Source: Companilactobacillus kimchii DSM 13961 = JCM 10707 (GTDB lineage Bacteria > Bacillota > Bacilli > Lactobacillales > Lactobacillaceae). Taken from it: a stretch of 64,000 nt of DNA. Location of the stretch: the NCBI RefSeq assembly GCF_001435445.1, contig NZ_AZDH01000017.1:62001-126000 (forward strand). The letters are read 5' to 3'. This document shows, piece after piece, positions 7,977-16,611 of the stretch. Numbering within the stretch: position 1 is the stretch's first letter; each line of letters starts with the position of its first letter. The notes under the pieces were generated by a model. It searched no databases. It saw only the letters and a list, made by a program, of their open reading frames with translations, and had not been told where the DNA came from. The translations under genes were made by a program, and so were the position numbers.

Positions 7977-10175
7977 ATGGCAACAAAACAAGAAGAAAAT
8001 AATATGGTTGATCTGGCCAAACCAGTTCACCAACAACTAAATCAGTATCGTGTGCAACAAATTCAAGCAGTTCTAACACTTTTGGATGAGGGTAATACAG
8101 TACCTTTTATTGCTCGTTATCGTAAGGAACGAACAGGGACTTTGGATGAAGTCGCTATCCGTAATATTGAAGATGAAGCTCATCGATTAATGAAGTTAAA
8201 TCAACGTCGTGATGATGTTTTGAAATTGATTCAAGAGCAAGGTAAGTTAACACCTAGTTTGAAACAGCAATTAGAACAAGCTACGGTTTTACAACAAGTC
8301 GAAGATTTGTATCTTCCATATAAACAGAAGCGCCGTACTAAGGCTACTATAGCTCGTGAGGCAGGATTGGAACCATTGGCTAAGTGGTTAATGACTTTTC
8401 CTGAACGGGGCCTTGATGCCAAAGCAAAAACTTTTATTTCTACAGATAAAGATTTACCCGATCTGACATCAGTTTGGGATGGAGTTAACGAGATCTTGGC
8501 CGAAGATTTCAGTGAACGAGCTGACTTCCGTGAATGGATTCGTGGTTATACATGGGCTCACGGAGAACTAACTAGTAAACTCAAACGAGGTGCTAAGGAT
8601 AAAGATGAACAACAGGTTTATGAAACTTATTATGAATTCACGCAAGCTTTGAAACATGTTCCACCGTATCGTGTTTTAGCAATAAATCGTGGTGAACGTG
8701 AGAAGATTTTAACAGTAGGAATAACAGTTGATGATACTTCAATCTTGCATTATGGAGATTCACATTTAGTCAGACGTCATAAAGGACCAGCAGTAGAAAA
8801 AGTTGAAGTAGCCTTTGCTGATGCTTATAAGCGTTTCATTGGTCCATCGATTGAACGCGAACTCCGTCGCCAAATATCCGATAAGGCTGATAAACATGCT
8901 ATTCAAGTATTTGGTAACAACTTGTACCACCTTTTGATGCAGGCACCTTTAAAAGGAAAAGTAGTTATGGGATTTGATCCAGCCTATCGAACAGGCTGTA
9001 AATTGGCAATTATGGATGCAAACGGTCGCTTTTTGACTAAACAGGTTATCTATCCACACAAACCTGCTAGTAGTAAACAACGTGCCGAAGCTGGACCAGA
9101 ATTCAAAAAACTATTGGAAAAATATCATGTAGAGATGATTGCTATCGGTAATGGAACAGCCAGTCGTGAATCTGAAGAGTTTGTCAGTGAAATTCTGAAG
9201 ACTTTGGATCATCCAGTTTACTATGTGATTGTTAACGAAGCAGGAGCCTCAGTCTATTCTGCGAGTGCTAATGCTCGAAAAGAATTTGCTAATTTACATG
9301 TTGAAGAACGTTCGGCTGTCAGTATTGGACGTCGCTTACAAGATCCATTGGCCGAATTGATAAAAGTCGATCCGAAGGCTATTGGTGTTGGCCAATATCA
9401 ACACGATGTGCCTGAAAAAGAATTGGATGAACAATTGGATCGTGTCGTTGAAACAGCCGTTAACCAAGTAGGAGTTAACTTAAATACGGCTAGTCCTGAA
9501 TTGTTAACCCATATTTCTGGATTGACTGCAACCACTGCTAAAAATATTGTGACTTATAGAAATGAGAATGGTTCATTTTCCAAACGTCAAGATTTGAAAT
9601 CTGTTCCTCGATTGGGACCTAAAGCTTATCAACAATCGGTTGGCTTCTTAAGAATCATTGCCGGTAGTGATCCATTGGATAATACGGATATTCATCCAGA
9701 AAGTTACGCTGCCACTCGAAAATTGTTGTCAGGTATCAATGTAACAATCGATTCTATTGGAACACCGGAGCTACAACAGAAGTTAAGCAAATTGGATCAA
9801 AAAGAGTGGGCCAAAAAGCTAGATATCGGTGAATCAACTTTAGCAGATATTATTGCTGGCTTGAGTAAACCGGGACGTGATTTGCGTGATAGCATGCCCG
9901 CTCCATTGTTACGCCAAGATGTTTTGACCATGGCTGACTTGAAACCAGGGATGGAACTTCAAGGTACCGTTCGTAACGTAATTGATTTTGGCGCTTTTGT
10001 TGATATCGGTGTTAAGCAAGACGGACTAGTTCATATTTCTCAATTGTCTGATCATTTCGTCAGTGATCCTAGTACCGTGGTGACAATTGGTGATATTGTT
10101 ACCGTCTGGGTTCTTAGCGTTGATCAAGATCGTAATCGAATTCAATTAACTATGCGTAAAGAAAACCAAAAATAA
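7977..10175 (+). CDS. tex: Tex-family transcription accessory protein
   Basis: A 732-residue nucleic-acid-binding protein starting at ATG 7977 after GGAGG. The order matches Tex: N-terminal helical region with VPFIARYRKERTGTLDE (residues about 40-56), a YqgF/RNase H-like domain around GFDPAYRTGCKLAIMD, helix-hairpin-helix repeats (LLTHISGLTATTAKNIV, then SVPRLGPKAYQQSVGFL), and a C-terminal S1 domain (about residues 655-732, GTVRNVIDFGAFVDIGVKQD). Tex/YhgF proteins bind RNA and transcription complexes and are broadly conserved; the exact function is still debated. Length is normal for the family. It is transcribed alone. Confidence 0.93.
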   Translation: MATKQEENNMVDLAKPVHQQLNQYRVQQIQAVLTLLDEGNTVPFIARYRKERTGTLDEVAIRNIEDEAHRLMKLNQRRDDVLKLIQEQGKLTPSLKQQLEQATVLQQVEDLYLPYKQKRRTKATIAREAGLEPLAKWLMTFPERGLDAKAKTFISTDKDLPDLTSVWDGVNEILAEDFSERADFREWIRGYTWAHGELTSKLKRGAKDKDEQQVYETYYEFTQALKHVPPYRVLAINRGEREKILTVGITVDDTSILHYGDSHLVRRHKGPAVEKVEVAFADAYKRFIGPSIERELRRQISDKADKHAIQVFGNNLYHLLMQAPLKGKVVMGFDPAYRTGCKLAIMDANGRFLTKQVIYPHKPASSKQRAEAGPEFKKLLEKYHVEMIAIGNGTASRESEEFVSEILKTLDHPVYYVIVNEAGASVYSASANARKEFANLHVEERSAVSIGRRLQDPLAELIKVDPKAIGVGQYQHDVPEKELDEQLDRVVETAVNQVGVNLNTASPELLTHISGLTATTAKNIVTYRNENGSFSKRQDLKSVPRLGPKAYQQSVGFLRIIAGSDPLDNTDIHPESYAATRKLLSGINVTIDSIGTPELQQKLSKLDQKEWAKKLDIGESTLADIIAGLSKPGRDLRDSMPAPLLRQDVLTMADLKPGMELQGTVRNVIDFGAFVDIGVKQDGLVHISQLSDHFVSDPSTVVTIGDIVTVWVLSVDQDRNRIQLTMRKENQK

Positions 10176-10177
10176 TA

Positions 10178-10227
10178 AAATAAAGGATCAATGCTGGTTT
10201 ATCGACCAACATTGGTCCTTTATTTTT
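10178..10227. terminator. Bidirectional terminator between tex and the ABC exporter
   Basis: Imperfect long stem AAATAAAGGATCAATGCTGGT / ACCAACATTGGTCCTTTATTT around a TTATCG loop, ending in a T-run. It can serve the convergent ABC permease gene as well. Confidence 0.75.
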
Positions 10228-10241
10228 AGATTAATTTGATA

Positions 10242-11018
10242 TTAGTTTTGTCGGTTATATGCCCAAACTGTTAAAGAAGCAAAAATCAGTACAATAGCCA
10301 AATCGGATATAAGGACAATCCATGCGGTATTTGAAAAGGTTCCTGTTGCCAGAATTTGACGAATAGCGGTAATCACATGTGTCATCGGATTTAAATTAGC
10401 GATTATCCGTAAAAATTTAGGCAAAGTATTGATTGGTATAAAAGCGTTTGATAGAAATGATAATAGTAGCATTGTCATCAAAGAAATGCTTTCTACCATA
10501 GTTGCACTTTTTGCCATCAACCCTATAAATGCATAGATCCACGATATAGCCCAACCAGTAAAGACAGTGATTAATATGATGACAACAATCCATCCAAACG
10601 CTACATTTGGTCGCCATCCCATGAGATATCCGGTTGTAAGTGAAGCAATGATTGCAAGGACTAATCGCAAAATATCTGCCAATAATTGTCCAGCAAGTGG
10701 GGCAATGTGAGCGATAGGTAATGTTTTAAAACGGTCAAAAATCCCAGTCTCCATGTCTTCCTTGATTTGTGTGCCAGAACCTGAGGCGGCAGATAGGATA
10801 GTTTGTATTAATATTCCGGGAACAATTATTGGTAAGTATGCGTGAACCCCTCCAGCAATAGCTCCACCGAATAAATAACCAAACAATATCATGAACATAA
10901 CTGGTTGGATTAGAACGTCCATTAGATGATCTGGATTATGCAGCGTTTTTAGAAGATTACGATAGGCCATAGTATTAATATTTTGAATTGTGCTAATACG
11001 ATTTTTTTTAATTTCCAT
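10242..11018 (-). CDS. ABC-2 type exporter permease (DrrB-like)
   Basis: A 258-residue membrane protein with six hydrophobic segments and the ABC-2 signature region (SNAFIPINTLPKFLRIIANL and NPMTHVITAIRQILATG). Segment 1 is preceded by VLIQPVMFMILFGYLFGGA, typical of DrrB/NodJ permeases. It pairs with the ATPase encoded 17 bases upstream on the same strand; together they would export a drug, lipid or polymer. Expression is likely controlled by the divergent MarR gene. Confidence 0.88.
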   Translation of the reverse strand: MEIKKNRISTIQNINTMAYRNLLKTLHNPDHLMDVLIQPVMFMILFGYLFGGAIAGGVHAYLPIIVPGILIQTILSAASGSGTQIKEDMETGIFDRFKTLPIAHIAPLAGQLLADILRLVLAIIASLTTGYLMGWRPNVAFGWIVVIILITVFTGWAISWIYAFIGLMAKSATMVESISLMTMLLLSFLSNAFIPINTLPKFLRIIANLNPMTHVITAIRQILATGTFSNTAWIVLISDLAIVLIFASLTVWAYNRQN

Positions 11019-11035
11019 TATATTTTTCTCCGTAT

Positions 11036-11971
11036 TTAATTTTTACCAATTGTTAGTGCCATAAAGACATCATCTAGGGATGGTTCTTGAATGGTTAAAT
11101 TTGAAACATTTATTTTATCGGTGCTTAATTGTGAAAGTCCATCGATTATTTGTTCAGTAGTTTTGAATCTCGTAGTAATAGTATTGTTAATTATCTGTGG
11201 TTTTGAATTTAATGCATTCTGAAGAATTTTGGCGGCAGGGAGGATATCAATATTTTTTATGATTTTTAAAGACATTTTTGATTCGCCAATTTCGTGTTTC
11301 AATTTATCGGGTGTACCAATTCGAATTAATTTACCATGATCAATTACTGCAATGCGATCAGCGAGAGTATCTGCCTCTTCAAGATATTGTGTTGTTAGAA
11401 AAACTGTCGATCCATGTTTAACTAAATTTCGAATTGTGTCCCACATTTGTGTGCGAGTCCGTGGGTCCAACCCGGTTGTCGGTTCATCTAGAAAAATTAT
11501 TTCTGGCCTTGTAATCAAACTAATAGCTAAATCTAGTCTGCGACGCATACCGCCAGAAAATTCTTTAATTGATTTGTCAGCACTTTTTTCAAGTGAGAAT
11601 TCTTTCAGCAATTCTTTTGTCCGTATTTGAGCTTCTTTTTTTGACAATCCGTTCAATCTAGAAAAGATTAGTAAATTTTCTTTAGCAGTAATATCTTCAT
11701 CAACAGCAGCATATTGTCCTGTTACGCCAAAGGTTGACCGTGCTAGTTTACTGTCTTTTTTGATATCGTGATCAAAAATAGTTATATTACCAGTAGTTGG
11801 TTTTAATAAAGTAGTTATCATACGGAGAATAGTGGTTTTACCAGCTCCATTAGGACCCAATAGTCCAAAAACTTCTCCCTTTTTAACGGTGAATGAAACA
11901 TCATCGACTACTTTTTGATTGTTGAACGTTTTAGATAAGTGTTCTACGTTAATAGCAATATTATTTTGCAT
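11036..11971 (-). CDS. ABC exporter ATP-binding protein (DrrA-like)
   Basis: The start is set at the ATG whose complement is 11969-11971, which follows AGAGGTC; an earlier in-frame ATG at 12013 would run through operator repeats. The 311-residue protein has Walker A GPNGAGKT, signature FSGGMRRRLDLA, Walker B IIFLDEPTTGLDP and the switch His region, followed by a C-terminal regulatory segment of about 90 residues typical of daunorubicin-resistance ATPases. It energises the permease encoded downstream. Transport substrate unknown; control by the divergent MarR protein is likely. Confidence 0.92.
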   Translation of the reverse strand: MQNNIAINVEHLSKTFNNQKVVDDVSFTVKKGEVFGLLGPNGAGKTTILRMITTLLKPTTGNITIFDHDIKKDSKLARSTFGVTGQYAAVDEDITAKENLLIFSRLNGLSKKEAQIRTKELLKEFSLEKSADKSIKEFSGGMRRRLDLAISLITRPEIIFLDEPTTGLDPRTRTQMWDTIRNLVKHGSTVFLTTQYLEEADTLADRIAVIDHGKLIRIGTPDKLKHEIGESKMSLKIIKNIDILPAAKILQNALNSKPQIINNTITTRFKTTEQIIDGLSQLSTDKINVSNLTIQEPSLDDVFMALTIGKN

Positions 11972-11996
11972 TTTGATGACCTCTTTTGAATAATAA

Positions 11997-12096
11997 TCAG
12001 GTATACCTAACAAAAACAGATTATAAGGTCTACCTGACTAAAAATCAAGAGATTTAATCAGGAGGACCTGAATTAAAATGACTATTCACGTATAAT
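11997..12096. promoter_or_regulatory. Three operator-like repeats and marR promoter
   Basis: Three related 10-base dyads occur in the 148-base divergent gap: AGGTATACCT (11999-12008), AGGTCTACCT (12026-12035) and AGGAGGACCT (12060-12069), each flanked by TC and/or GA so that a longer form TCAGGNNNNCCTGA is seen in the third. The marR promoter is CTGAAT (12068-12073), 17-base spacer, TATAAT (12091-12096), so the third copy overlaps its -35. The first two copies sit where the ABC operon promoter should be. The likely ligand is the MarR protein; this is inference. Confidence 0.65.
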
Positions 12097-12119
12097 AAGA
12101 CTGTGGAGGATATATAACG

Positions 12120-12635
12120 ATGACAAATTTAATTAATCAGGGAAAAACAGCAGGCAAATTAGTTGAATTCAGTATGTTACAAAATATTGCTGAAGATGAT
12201 GCGCAGCATAAAAATGATTATAAAATGTTATTTCAAGGTCAAGGGAAAATATTATTGGCATTGTCAGACGACGATAATTTGCCACAAAAGGTTTTAGCGG
12301 ATAGGCTTAATATGACGCCACAATCGATGGCTGAATTTGTTCGAAAGCTTGAAAAGAGAGATTTGGTTTCACGTAAGAAATCAGTGGACGATAAACGCGT
12401 AACTATTGTTAGTTTGACTGATAATGGTCGATTAGAAATTGAGAAAAGAATGCAAGTAATTCCAAAATATTTGAGAGTCTTGAATGATGAAGAATTATCA
12501 CAGTTAAATAATATTTTGGACAAGATAAATGAACAAATGTATCTTGATATAAAAAATGCTGATTCAACTTTGCACAACAAATATCATCAACTTATGTTGA
12601 ATCACGTATTAACTAAAATCCATACAAATGACTGA
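12120..12635 (+). CDS. MarR-family transcriptional regulator
   Basis: A 171-residue winged-helix dimeric regulator. The DNA-binding part is around residues 55-115 (LPQKVLADRLNMTPQSMAEF, then KLEKRDLVSRKKSVDDKRV, the characteristic MarR wing). The C-terminal helices would form the dimer. It is divergent from the ABC exporter operon and the gap holds three operator-like repeats, one over its own promoter, so autoregulated repression of both transcripts with release by a toxic ligand is the simplest model. GGAGG lies about 10 bases before the ATG. Confidence 0.9.
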   Translation: MTNLINQGKTAGKLVEFSMLQNIAEDDAQHKNDYKMLFQGQGKILLALSDDDNLPQKVLADRLNMTPQSMAEFVRKLEKRDLVSRKKSVDDKRVTIVSLTDNGRLEIEKRMQVIPKYLRVLNDEELSQLNNILDKINEQMYLDIKNADSTLHNKYHQLMLNHVLTKIHTND

Positions 12636-12717
12636 AGATTTAAAGCGTTAATTCAAAATTGGTAATAATACATTACGGAACACTTAATTAACATAATCTA
12701 AGGGAGAAGAATAGTTT

Positions 12718-13287
12718 ATGAAAAGAATAGCTGTTTATTGTGGAGCATCAAAGGGAAATGAATCACTCCACACGGATGCAACAGTTCGTTTGGGTACTTA
12801 TCTAGCAGAGCATAATTTAGAATTAGTTTACGGTGGAGGCGGTGTTGGTTTAATGGGACTTTTAGCCAATACAGTTTTAGATAACGGTGGCAAGGTTCAT
12901 GGTGTAATGCCACAAGAACTTGTTGATCGTGGTGCTTCATTAGATAGATTAACTGATTTAAAAGTGGTTGATAATATGAGTATTAGAAAGAAAACTATGC
13001 TCAGCGATTCAGATGGGTGTATTGCATTACCCGGAGGTCCCGGAACCCTAGAAGAAATTATAGAGGCATTTTCTTGGGCAAGGTTAGGAGATAACGATAA
13101 TCCATGTGTATTTTATAATGTAGCCGGATACTATGATTCTCTGAGAGATATGTTTGATAATATGGTTCAAAATGGATACTTAACACGGAGTGATCGTAGT
13201 AAACTCTTATTTTCAGATTCATTAACAGAGATATTTGAGTTTATGGAAAATTATATTCCACCTAAAATTCGTCAATATTCTAAATAA
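12718..13287 (+). CDS. LOG-family protein (putative nucleotide 5'-monophosphate phosphoribohydrolase)
   Basis: A 189-residue Rossmann-like protein with both LOG hallmarks: GGGVGLMG at residues 40-47 and PGGPGTLEE at 105-113. Characterised relatives cleave cytokinin riboside monophosphates or other nucleoside monophosphates to the free base and ribose 5-phosphate; in lactic bacteria the physiological substrate is unclear. The length is normal for the TIGR00730 type I group. It has its own ribosome site and a strong terminator, and appears monocistronic. Confidence 0.88.
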   Translation: MKRIAVYCGASKGNESLHTDATVRLGTYLAEHNLELVYGGGGVGLMGLLANTVLDNGGKVHGVMPQELVDRGASLDRLTDLKVVDNMSIRKKTMLSDSDGCIALPGGPGTLEEIIEAFSWARLGDNDNPCVFYNVAGYYDSLRDMFDNMVQNGYLTRSDRSKLLFSDSLTEIFEFMENYIPPKIRQYSK

Positions 13288-13318
13288 ACTTTGAAGGAAA
13301 CTTTATTGATAAAATGAT

Positions 13319-13358
13319 AATAGGTCGCAAACTTAAAATTTTAAGTTTGCGACCTATT
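13319..13358. terminator. Perfect 40-base palindrome, bidirectional terminator
   Basis: The arms 13319-13338 and 13339-13358 are exact reverse complements, beginning AATAGGTCGCAAACTT and ending with its complement. It lies between the LOG gene and the YhgE-like remnant on the opposite strand and would terminate both. Confidence 0.85.
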
Positions 13359-13371
13359 ATTTTAGAGTTCA

Positions 13372-13674
13372 TTAAATTTCAAGTGGTTCATGAATCGTTA
13401 TAAATCGGAATTTGGTAATTGATAGGGCGTTAAATCCAATGATCATGGCTATCATTATTAGGATATCGAATTGAATATTTAAATTAGTAGAAATGGTTGA
13501 GCGTAATGAATTGATGAGATAGGTCATTGGTAACCATTGATTCATGATTTGAGCAAAATGTCCAACCAATTGCACAGAATATAATCCTCCAGATGAAACT
13601 ACTTGAGTGACTAAGATAATTGATACCAACCAAGTACCAACACCTCCTAGAAGTGTACTTAAACAAAAAATCAA
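13372..13674 (-). pseudogene. C-terminal remnant of a YhgE/Pip-type membrane protein
   Basis: About 100 residues remain, with two or three membrane segments and the region VVSSGGLYSVQLVGHFAQIM then QWLPMTYLINSLRSTIS, which matches the end of YhgE/Pip (phage-infection protein/ABC-2 related) proteins that are normally several hundred residues longer. The frame can only open at a TTG (13672-13674) with no ribosome site, and a stop codon lies two codons upstream. No matching N-terminal part exists in the window. I read this as the decayed 3' end of a deleted gene that has kept its terminator. Confidence 0.65.
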
Positions 13675-13759
13675 TGATTAAAATAATAATGAACCAAGAA
13701 TCAACTCACTAAATAAGTTAAATTGGAAATTAACTCGTAAATTATTCAATATTTAGATA

Positions 13760-13803
13760 AAAAAACTACTAGCCTTCAAAAGTTTATAGGTTAGTAGTTT
13801 TTG
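13760..13803 (-). terminator. Terminator for the M20 peptidase gene
   Basis: Dyad AAAAACTACTAGCC / GGTTAGTAGTTTTT, with a short mismatch, about 65 bases past the peptidase stop on the minus strand. Confidence 0.7.
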
Positions 13804-13868
13804 TAATATAAAGTACACTTTCACTAAAAAATTTCAATTCTTTTAATTATTTGTTTCACTTAAATGTA

Positions 13869-15089
13869 TTAAGCAAAATATTTTTTTGTAAGAGTCTTGT
13901 AGATATCAATATATTGCAAATAGTCGTCTTCAAAGACAAATTCATTAATTTGATGAGCACTTTCATTACCAGGTCCGGCAACAACAACATCCAAATCGTG
14001 GTTAGCTTGAACAAACTTAGAAGCATCAGTGCCACCAGGTGCACCTACGGTCAAAATGTTGACACCGAGCACATCTTTATAGCTATCACGCACTAATTGA
14101 ATGAAGTCTGAATTGATATCAGTCTTAACGGGCCAGTTGCTACTCTTCAATTGGAATTCGAGGTTCATACGTGGATTTTCTTGGTTCATTTTGTCGATCA
14201 TATCTTTTAATTCAGCAATGATCTTGTCATTACCGTATTCAGGAATAGTTCTGATTTTAACTGTCATTTCGGCATAATCAGGAATGGTATTTTCTTGTTT
14301 ACCGGCATTCATAACAGTTACTGATGGTTTAGTTGTACCAAGCACGTCATCTTCAGTAACTACTAGATTCTTGAAGTATTCGGCTTGTTTATTATAGTAG
14401 GTAATTAAATTATCTAAGGCATTGATTCCTACTTCAGGCATTGAACTGTGAGCAGCTTTACCATGTGAAACAACTTTATATGTAACTGATCCTTTATGAG
14501 CACAAAAGGCTGCAATTCTAGTTTCGGGTTTGGCACCATTAGTTTCAACTAATCCGTTGTCAATTAATTGTTCCATAACGAGACGAGAAGAAGAGTTACT
14601 TGGTTCACCAACGACAAGTGCACTTAAGTCATCAGCATAGCCTTCCTTAGCAAGTTTTTCGGAACCAATTTCTCCAACTTCTTCACCAACAGTTGCAATG
14701 AACTTGATATTTCCGTTAAAATTAGGGTCATCATTTAGTTCAATCAAAGCGATGGCAAGACCGGCTAAACCACTCTTCATATCAGAAGAACCACGGCCAA
14801 AAATTTTACCATCAATATGTTTTGGATTGAAAGGTCCGTAATTCCATTTGCTATCGTCAACTGTTGCGACAACATCTTCATGACCAGTAAAGCCGAGGAT
14901 AGGGCCGTCATTATTTTTGATGGTTGCAATTAAGTTATAACGATTATCAGCGTATTTATTTAATTCAACTTTGATACCATGTTTTTCGAATAAATCTTTG
15001 AGATAGTTGGCAACGATTTCCTCACGGTCATTGACTGTCTCTAATTTGATTAAGTCATCTAGAACACTGAGTCTTTGTGCTTTGTCCAT
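13869..15089 (-). CDS. M20-family ArgE/DapE-type deacylase or peptidase
   Basis: A 406-residue two-domain zinc hydrolase. Metal and catalytic motifs are visible: GHEDVVATVD (the first ligand His and catalytic Asp), FGRGSSDMKSGLAGL (bridging Asp), and GEEVGEIGS (catalytic and ligand Glu). The inserted dimerisation domain starts near AAFCAHKGSVTYKV. ArgE/DapE-like members remove acyl groups from amino acids or dipeptides; in lactobacilli many such genes are labelled succinyl-diaminopimelate desuccinylase without proof. No lysine or arginine genes are adjacent, so the substrate stays open. Length is normal; monocistronic. Confidence 0.87.
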   Translation of the reverse strand: MDKAQRLSVLDDLIKLETVNDREEIVANYLKDLFEKHGIKVELNKYADNRYNLIATIKNNDGPILGFTGHEDVVATVDDSKWNYGPFNPKHIDGKIFGRGSSDMKSGLAGLAIALIELNDDPNFNGNIKFIATVGEEVGEIGSEKLAKEGYADDLSALVVGEPSNSSSRLVMEQLIDNGLVETNGAKPETRIAAFCAHKGSVTYKVVSHGKAAHSSMPEVGINALDNLITYYNKQAEYFKNLVVTEDDVLGTTKPSVTVMNAGKQENTIPDYAEMTVKIRTIPEYGNDKIIAELKDMIDKMNQENPRMNLEFQLKSSNWPVKTDINSDFIQLVRDSYKDVLGVNILTVGAPGGTDASKFVQANHDLDVVVAGPGNESAHQINEFVFEDDYLQYIDIYKTLTKKYFA

Positions 15090-15188
15090 TTTTAATCCTC
15101 CAAGATAATGTATAATGTTCTTAATAAATGTTTCACTTACTATTTTAGTATTCTTTATTTGAAAATAATAATAAAAGGGATGTATTAA

Positions 15189-15362
15189 ATGAAATTATTA
15201 ATGAAATTAGACCTTTGGTTGGGAATTTTACTATTAGTTATTGCAGTATTAGGCTTTATTTTTAAATGGTTTAGCAATTCTAATTTGATCTCAGCGGCGG
15301 TAGCAGGTGCAGTATTACTTTTGATTGCGGCTACATCGGATGTCGACAAAGTGCAGAAATAA
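15189..15362 (+). CDS. Small membrane protein, 57 residues
   Basis: ATG 15189 follows AAAAGGGA. The product has two hydrophobic segments (about residues 9-27, LWLGILLLVIAVLGFIF, and 36-49, ISAAVAGAVLLLIAA) separated by a short polar loop WFSNSN, and ends in a charged tail SDVDKVQK. It is followed at once by a perfect 15-base stem terminator, which supports a real transcription unit. I do not recognise a family. Confidence 0.6.
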   Translation: MKLLMKLDLWLGILLLVIAVLGFIFKWFSNSNLISAAVAGAVLLLIAATSDVDKVQK

Positions 15363-15366
15363 AAAG

Positions 15367-15410
15367 ATCCCACTACAGTAGCTTTTGCATGACTACTGTA
15401 GTGGGATTTG
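15367..15410. terminator. Strong hairpin terminator
   Basis: Perfect 15-base stem ATCCCACTACAGTAG / CTACTGTAGTGGGAT with a loop of 11 bases, then T-rich sequence. It separates the two small convergent membrane-protein genes. Confidence 0.8.
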
Positions 15411-15430
15411 TTCGTTTTTAAATTGTATTT

Positions 15431-15610
15431 TTAATTAACTTTTTTACGTCCCTCAGGGGTATATTTATCCCTTTGGTGTTTCTTGTATAGATAGTAAATT
15501 CCACCAACAATAGCCAGGATAACGACTAATGGCAAAATTATATGAATGAAAAACGAAAATAGTAGCAAGGCTATAAAGAAACCTAAAACATACTTCCAAA
15601 TATTGTTCAT
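15431..15610 (-). CDS. Small membrane protein, 59 residues
   Basis: The start is the ATG whose complement is 15608-15610, placed after AGGAGAATTC; an upstream in-frame start would add 13 residues without a ribosome site. The product MNNIWKYVLGFF... has one long or two close hydrophobic segments (about residues 6-42) and a basic tail KKHQRDKYTPEGRKKVN facing the cytoplasm. Function unknown. It points toward the other small membrane-protein gene and away from the 43-residue gene. Confidence 0.65.
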   Translation of the reverse strand: MNNIWKYVLGFFIALLLFSFFIHIILPLVVILAIVGGIYYLYKKHQRDKYTPEGRKKVN

Positions 15611-15657
15611 TGAATTCTCCTTTTTTATTGTAAGACAATTCTTATTCATAATTGATT

Positions 15658-15712
15658 TAAAGTCAAGTGAGACACTTTGGTTGACTTTAAATTCTGTAGC
15701 ATGTATTATAAT
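15658..15712. promoter_or_regulatory. Inverted repeat and -10 element in divergent gap
   Basis: TAAAGTCAA (15658-15666) and TTGACTTTA (15681-15689) form a perfect 9-base inverted repeat separated by 14 bases. A TATAAT at 15707-15712 could serve the 43-residue gene; TTGACT within the repeat is 20 bases upstream, longer than ideal. The repeat may be an operator between the two divergent small genes. Confidence 0.4.
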
Positions 15713-15767
15713 CCACAGTCGCTACCCTCTATAGGAAACACGGAACATAAAGGAGGCGTGAATAATT

Positions 15768-15899
15768 ATGAAATACAGAATTCTATTAGATCTAAACGAT
15801 CAATTATTCACAGCAGTTGATATTAATGATAGCAATCGTTATGGTAACGGTACAACCATTCAAAAAGCAATTGCTAATTTAAAACAAAAAGCTGCATAA
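15768..15899 (+). CDS. Small protein, 43 residues, with strong ribosome site
   Basis: ATG 15768 is preceded by AAAGGAGG, an optimal ribosome site. The product starts MKYRILLDLNDQLFTAVDIN and continues through a polar NRYGNGTT stretch to an amphipathic basic helix ending QKAA; it is soluble, with no signal peptide. A perfect-stem terminator begins about 20 bases after the stop, so promoter, ribosome site, frame and terminator form a complete small unit. I do not recognise the family. Confidence 0.65.
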   Translation: MKYRILLDLNDQLFTAVDINDSNRYGNGTTIQKAIANLKQKAA

Positions 15900-15919
15900 T
15901 AATTTTATAAATTATCTAG

Positions 15920-15947
15920 TCGAGATGATATTCATCTCGGCTTTTTT
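15920..15947. terminator. Terminator after 43-residue gene
   Basis: Stem CGAGATGA / TCATCTCG with a 3-base loop followed by a T-run; the stop codon of the YbaK gene on the other strand lies immediately downstream. Confidence 0.8.
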
Positions 15948-15948
15948 G

Positions 15949-16455
15949 TTATTCCGGATTATCAACTGCAAAGTCACCAAATTCAGCGTCAACAGCTTTA
16001 GCCAAATCGTGAGGTTCAACTAGTAAAGATTGACCGACTTTTCCCGCAGATACGATGATCTTTTCAGCCTCGTCAGCTTCTTTAGAGAAGTAGATAGGGT
16101 AATTGTGGAGTGAACGGATACCGACAGGACTGTTAGCACCATGTTCAAAACCACTAGTTTTAATCAAGTCTTTAAGAGGAACCATACCAACTTTTTTGTT
16201 ACCGGAAATTTTAGCTAACTTCTTATAACTTAAATGTTTATCTAATGGTAACATGCCAACCAATGGACCGGTTTTATTTCCCGTTAAAACAAGGGTTTTG
16301 TAAATTTTATAACCGTCACGACTGCTTTTATCAGTAACTAACTCCTGAGTGTCACCGTCAGTTTCAGTTTCAAAAGTCATGGGTTCATAAACAACCTTTT
16401 TCTTGTCTAAAATCTTTTCTACTAATGTTTTTTGTATTTTCTTCTTTTTACTCAT
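15949..16455 (-). CDS. YbaK/EbsC-type aminoacyl-tRNA deacylase
   Basis: A 168-residue single-domain protein of the YbaK/ProX editing fold. Visible family features are KTLVLTGNKTGPLVGMLPLD, the lysine-rich YKKLAKISGNKKVGMVP and FEHGANSPVGIRSLHN, where the G-x-x-SP-x-G turn lines the active site. Relatives hydrolyse mischarged Cys-tRNA(Pro) or Ala-tRNA(Pro) in the cytoplasm. The N-terminal extension of about 15 basic residues is typical of lactobacillar copies. It is monocistronic and divergent from a 56-residue gene. Confidence 0.85.
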   Translation of the reverse strand: MSKKKKIQKTLVEKILDKKKVVYEPMTFETETDGDTQELVTDKSSRDGYKIYKTLVLTGNKTGPLVGMLPLDKHLSYKKLAKISGNKKVGMVPLKDLIKTSGFEHGANSPVGIRSLHNYPIYFSKEADEAEKIIVSAGKVGQSLLVEPHDLAKAVDAEFGDFAVDNPE

Positions 16456-16611
16456 TTTTTCGTCACCAATCCCTAAAACTTAACTCTTACTTAGTATATA
16501 ATAACAAAGCTATCATTTTTTGAAAGTAATCAAGAATGGTTGGCATAAAAATATTGTTTTATTTTAAAGCTATTGTTATATAATTAAGCAACAGGATAAG
16601 GAGCGATTAGA

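Noticed and set aside
13484-13666. Second minus-strand frame in the YhgE-like remnant region
   Set aside because: It is a frame-shifted shadow of the recognisable remnant and shows no family features.
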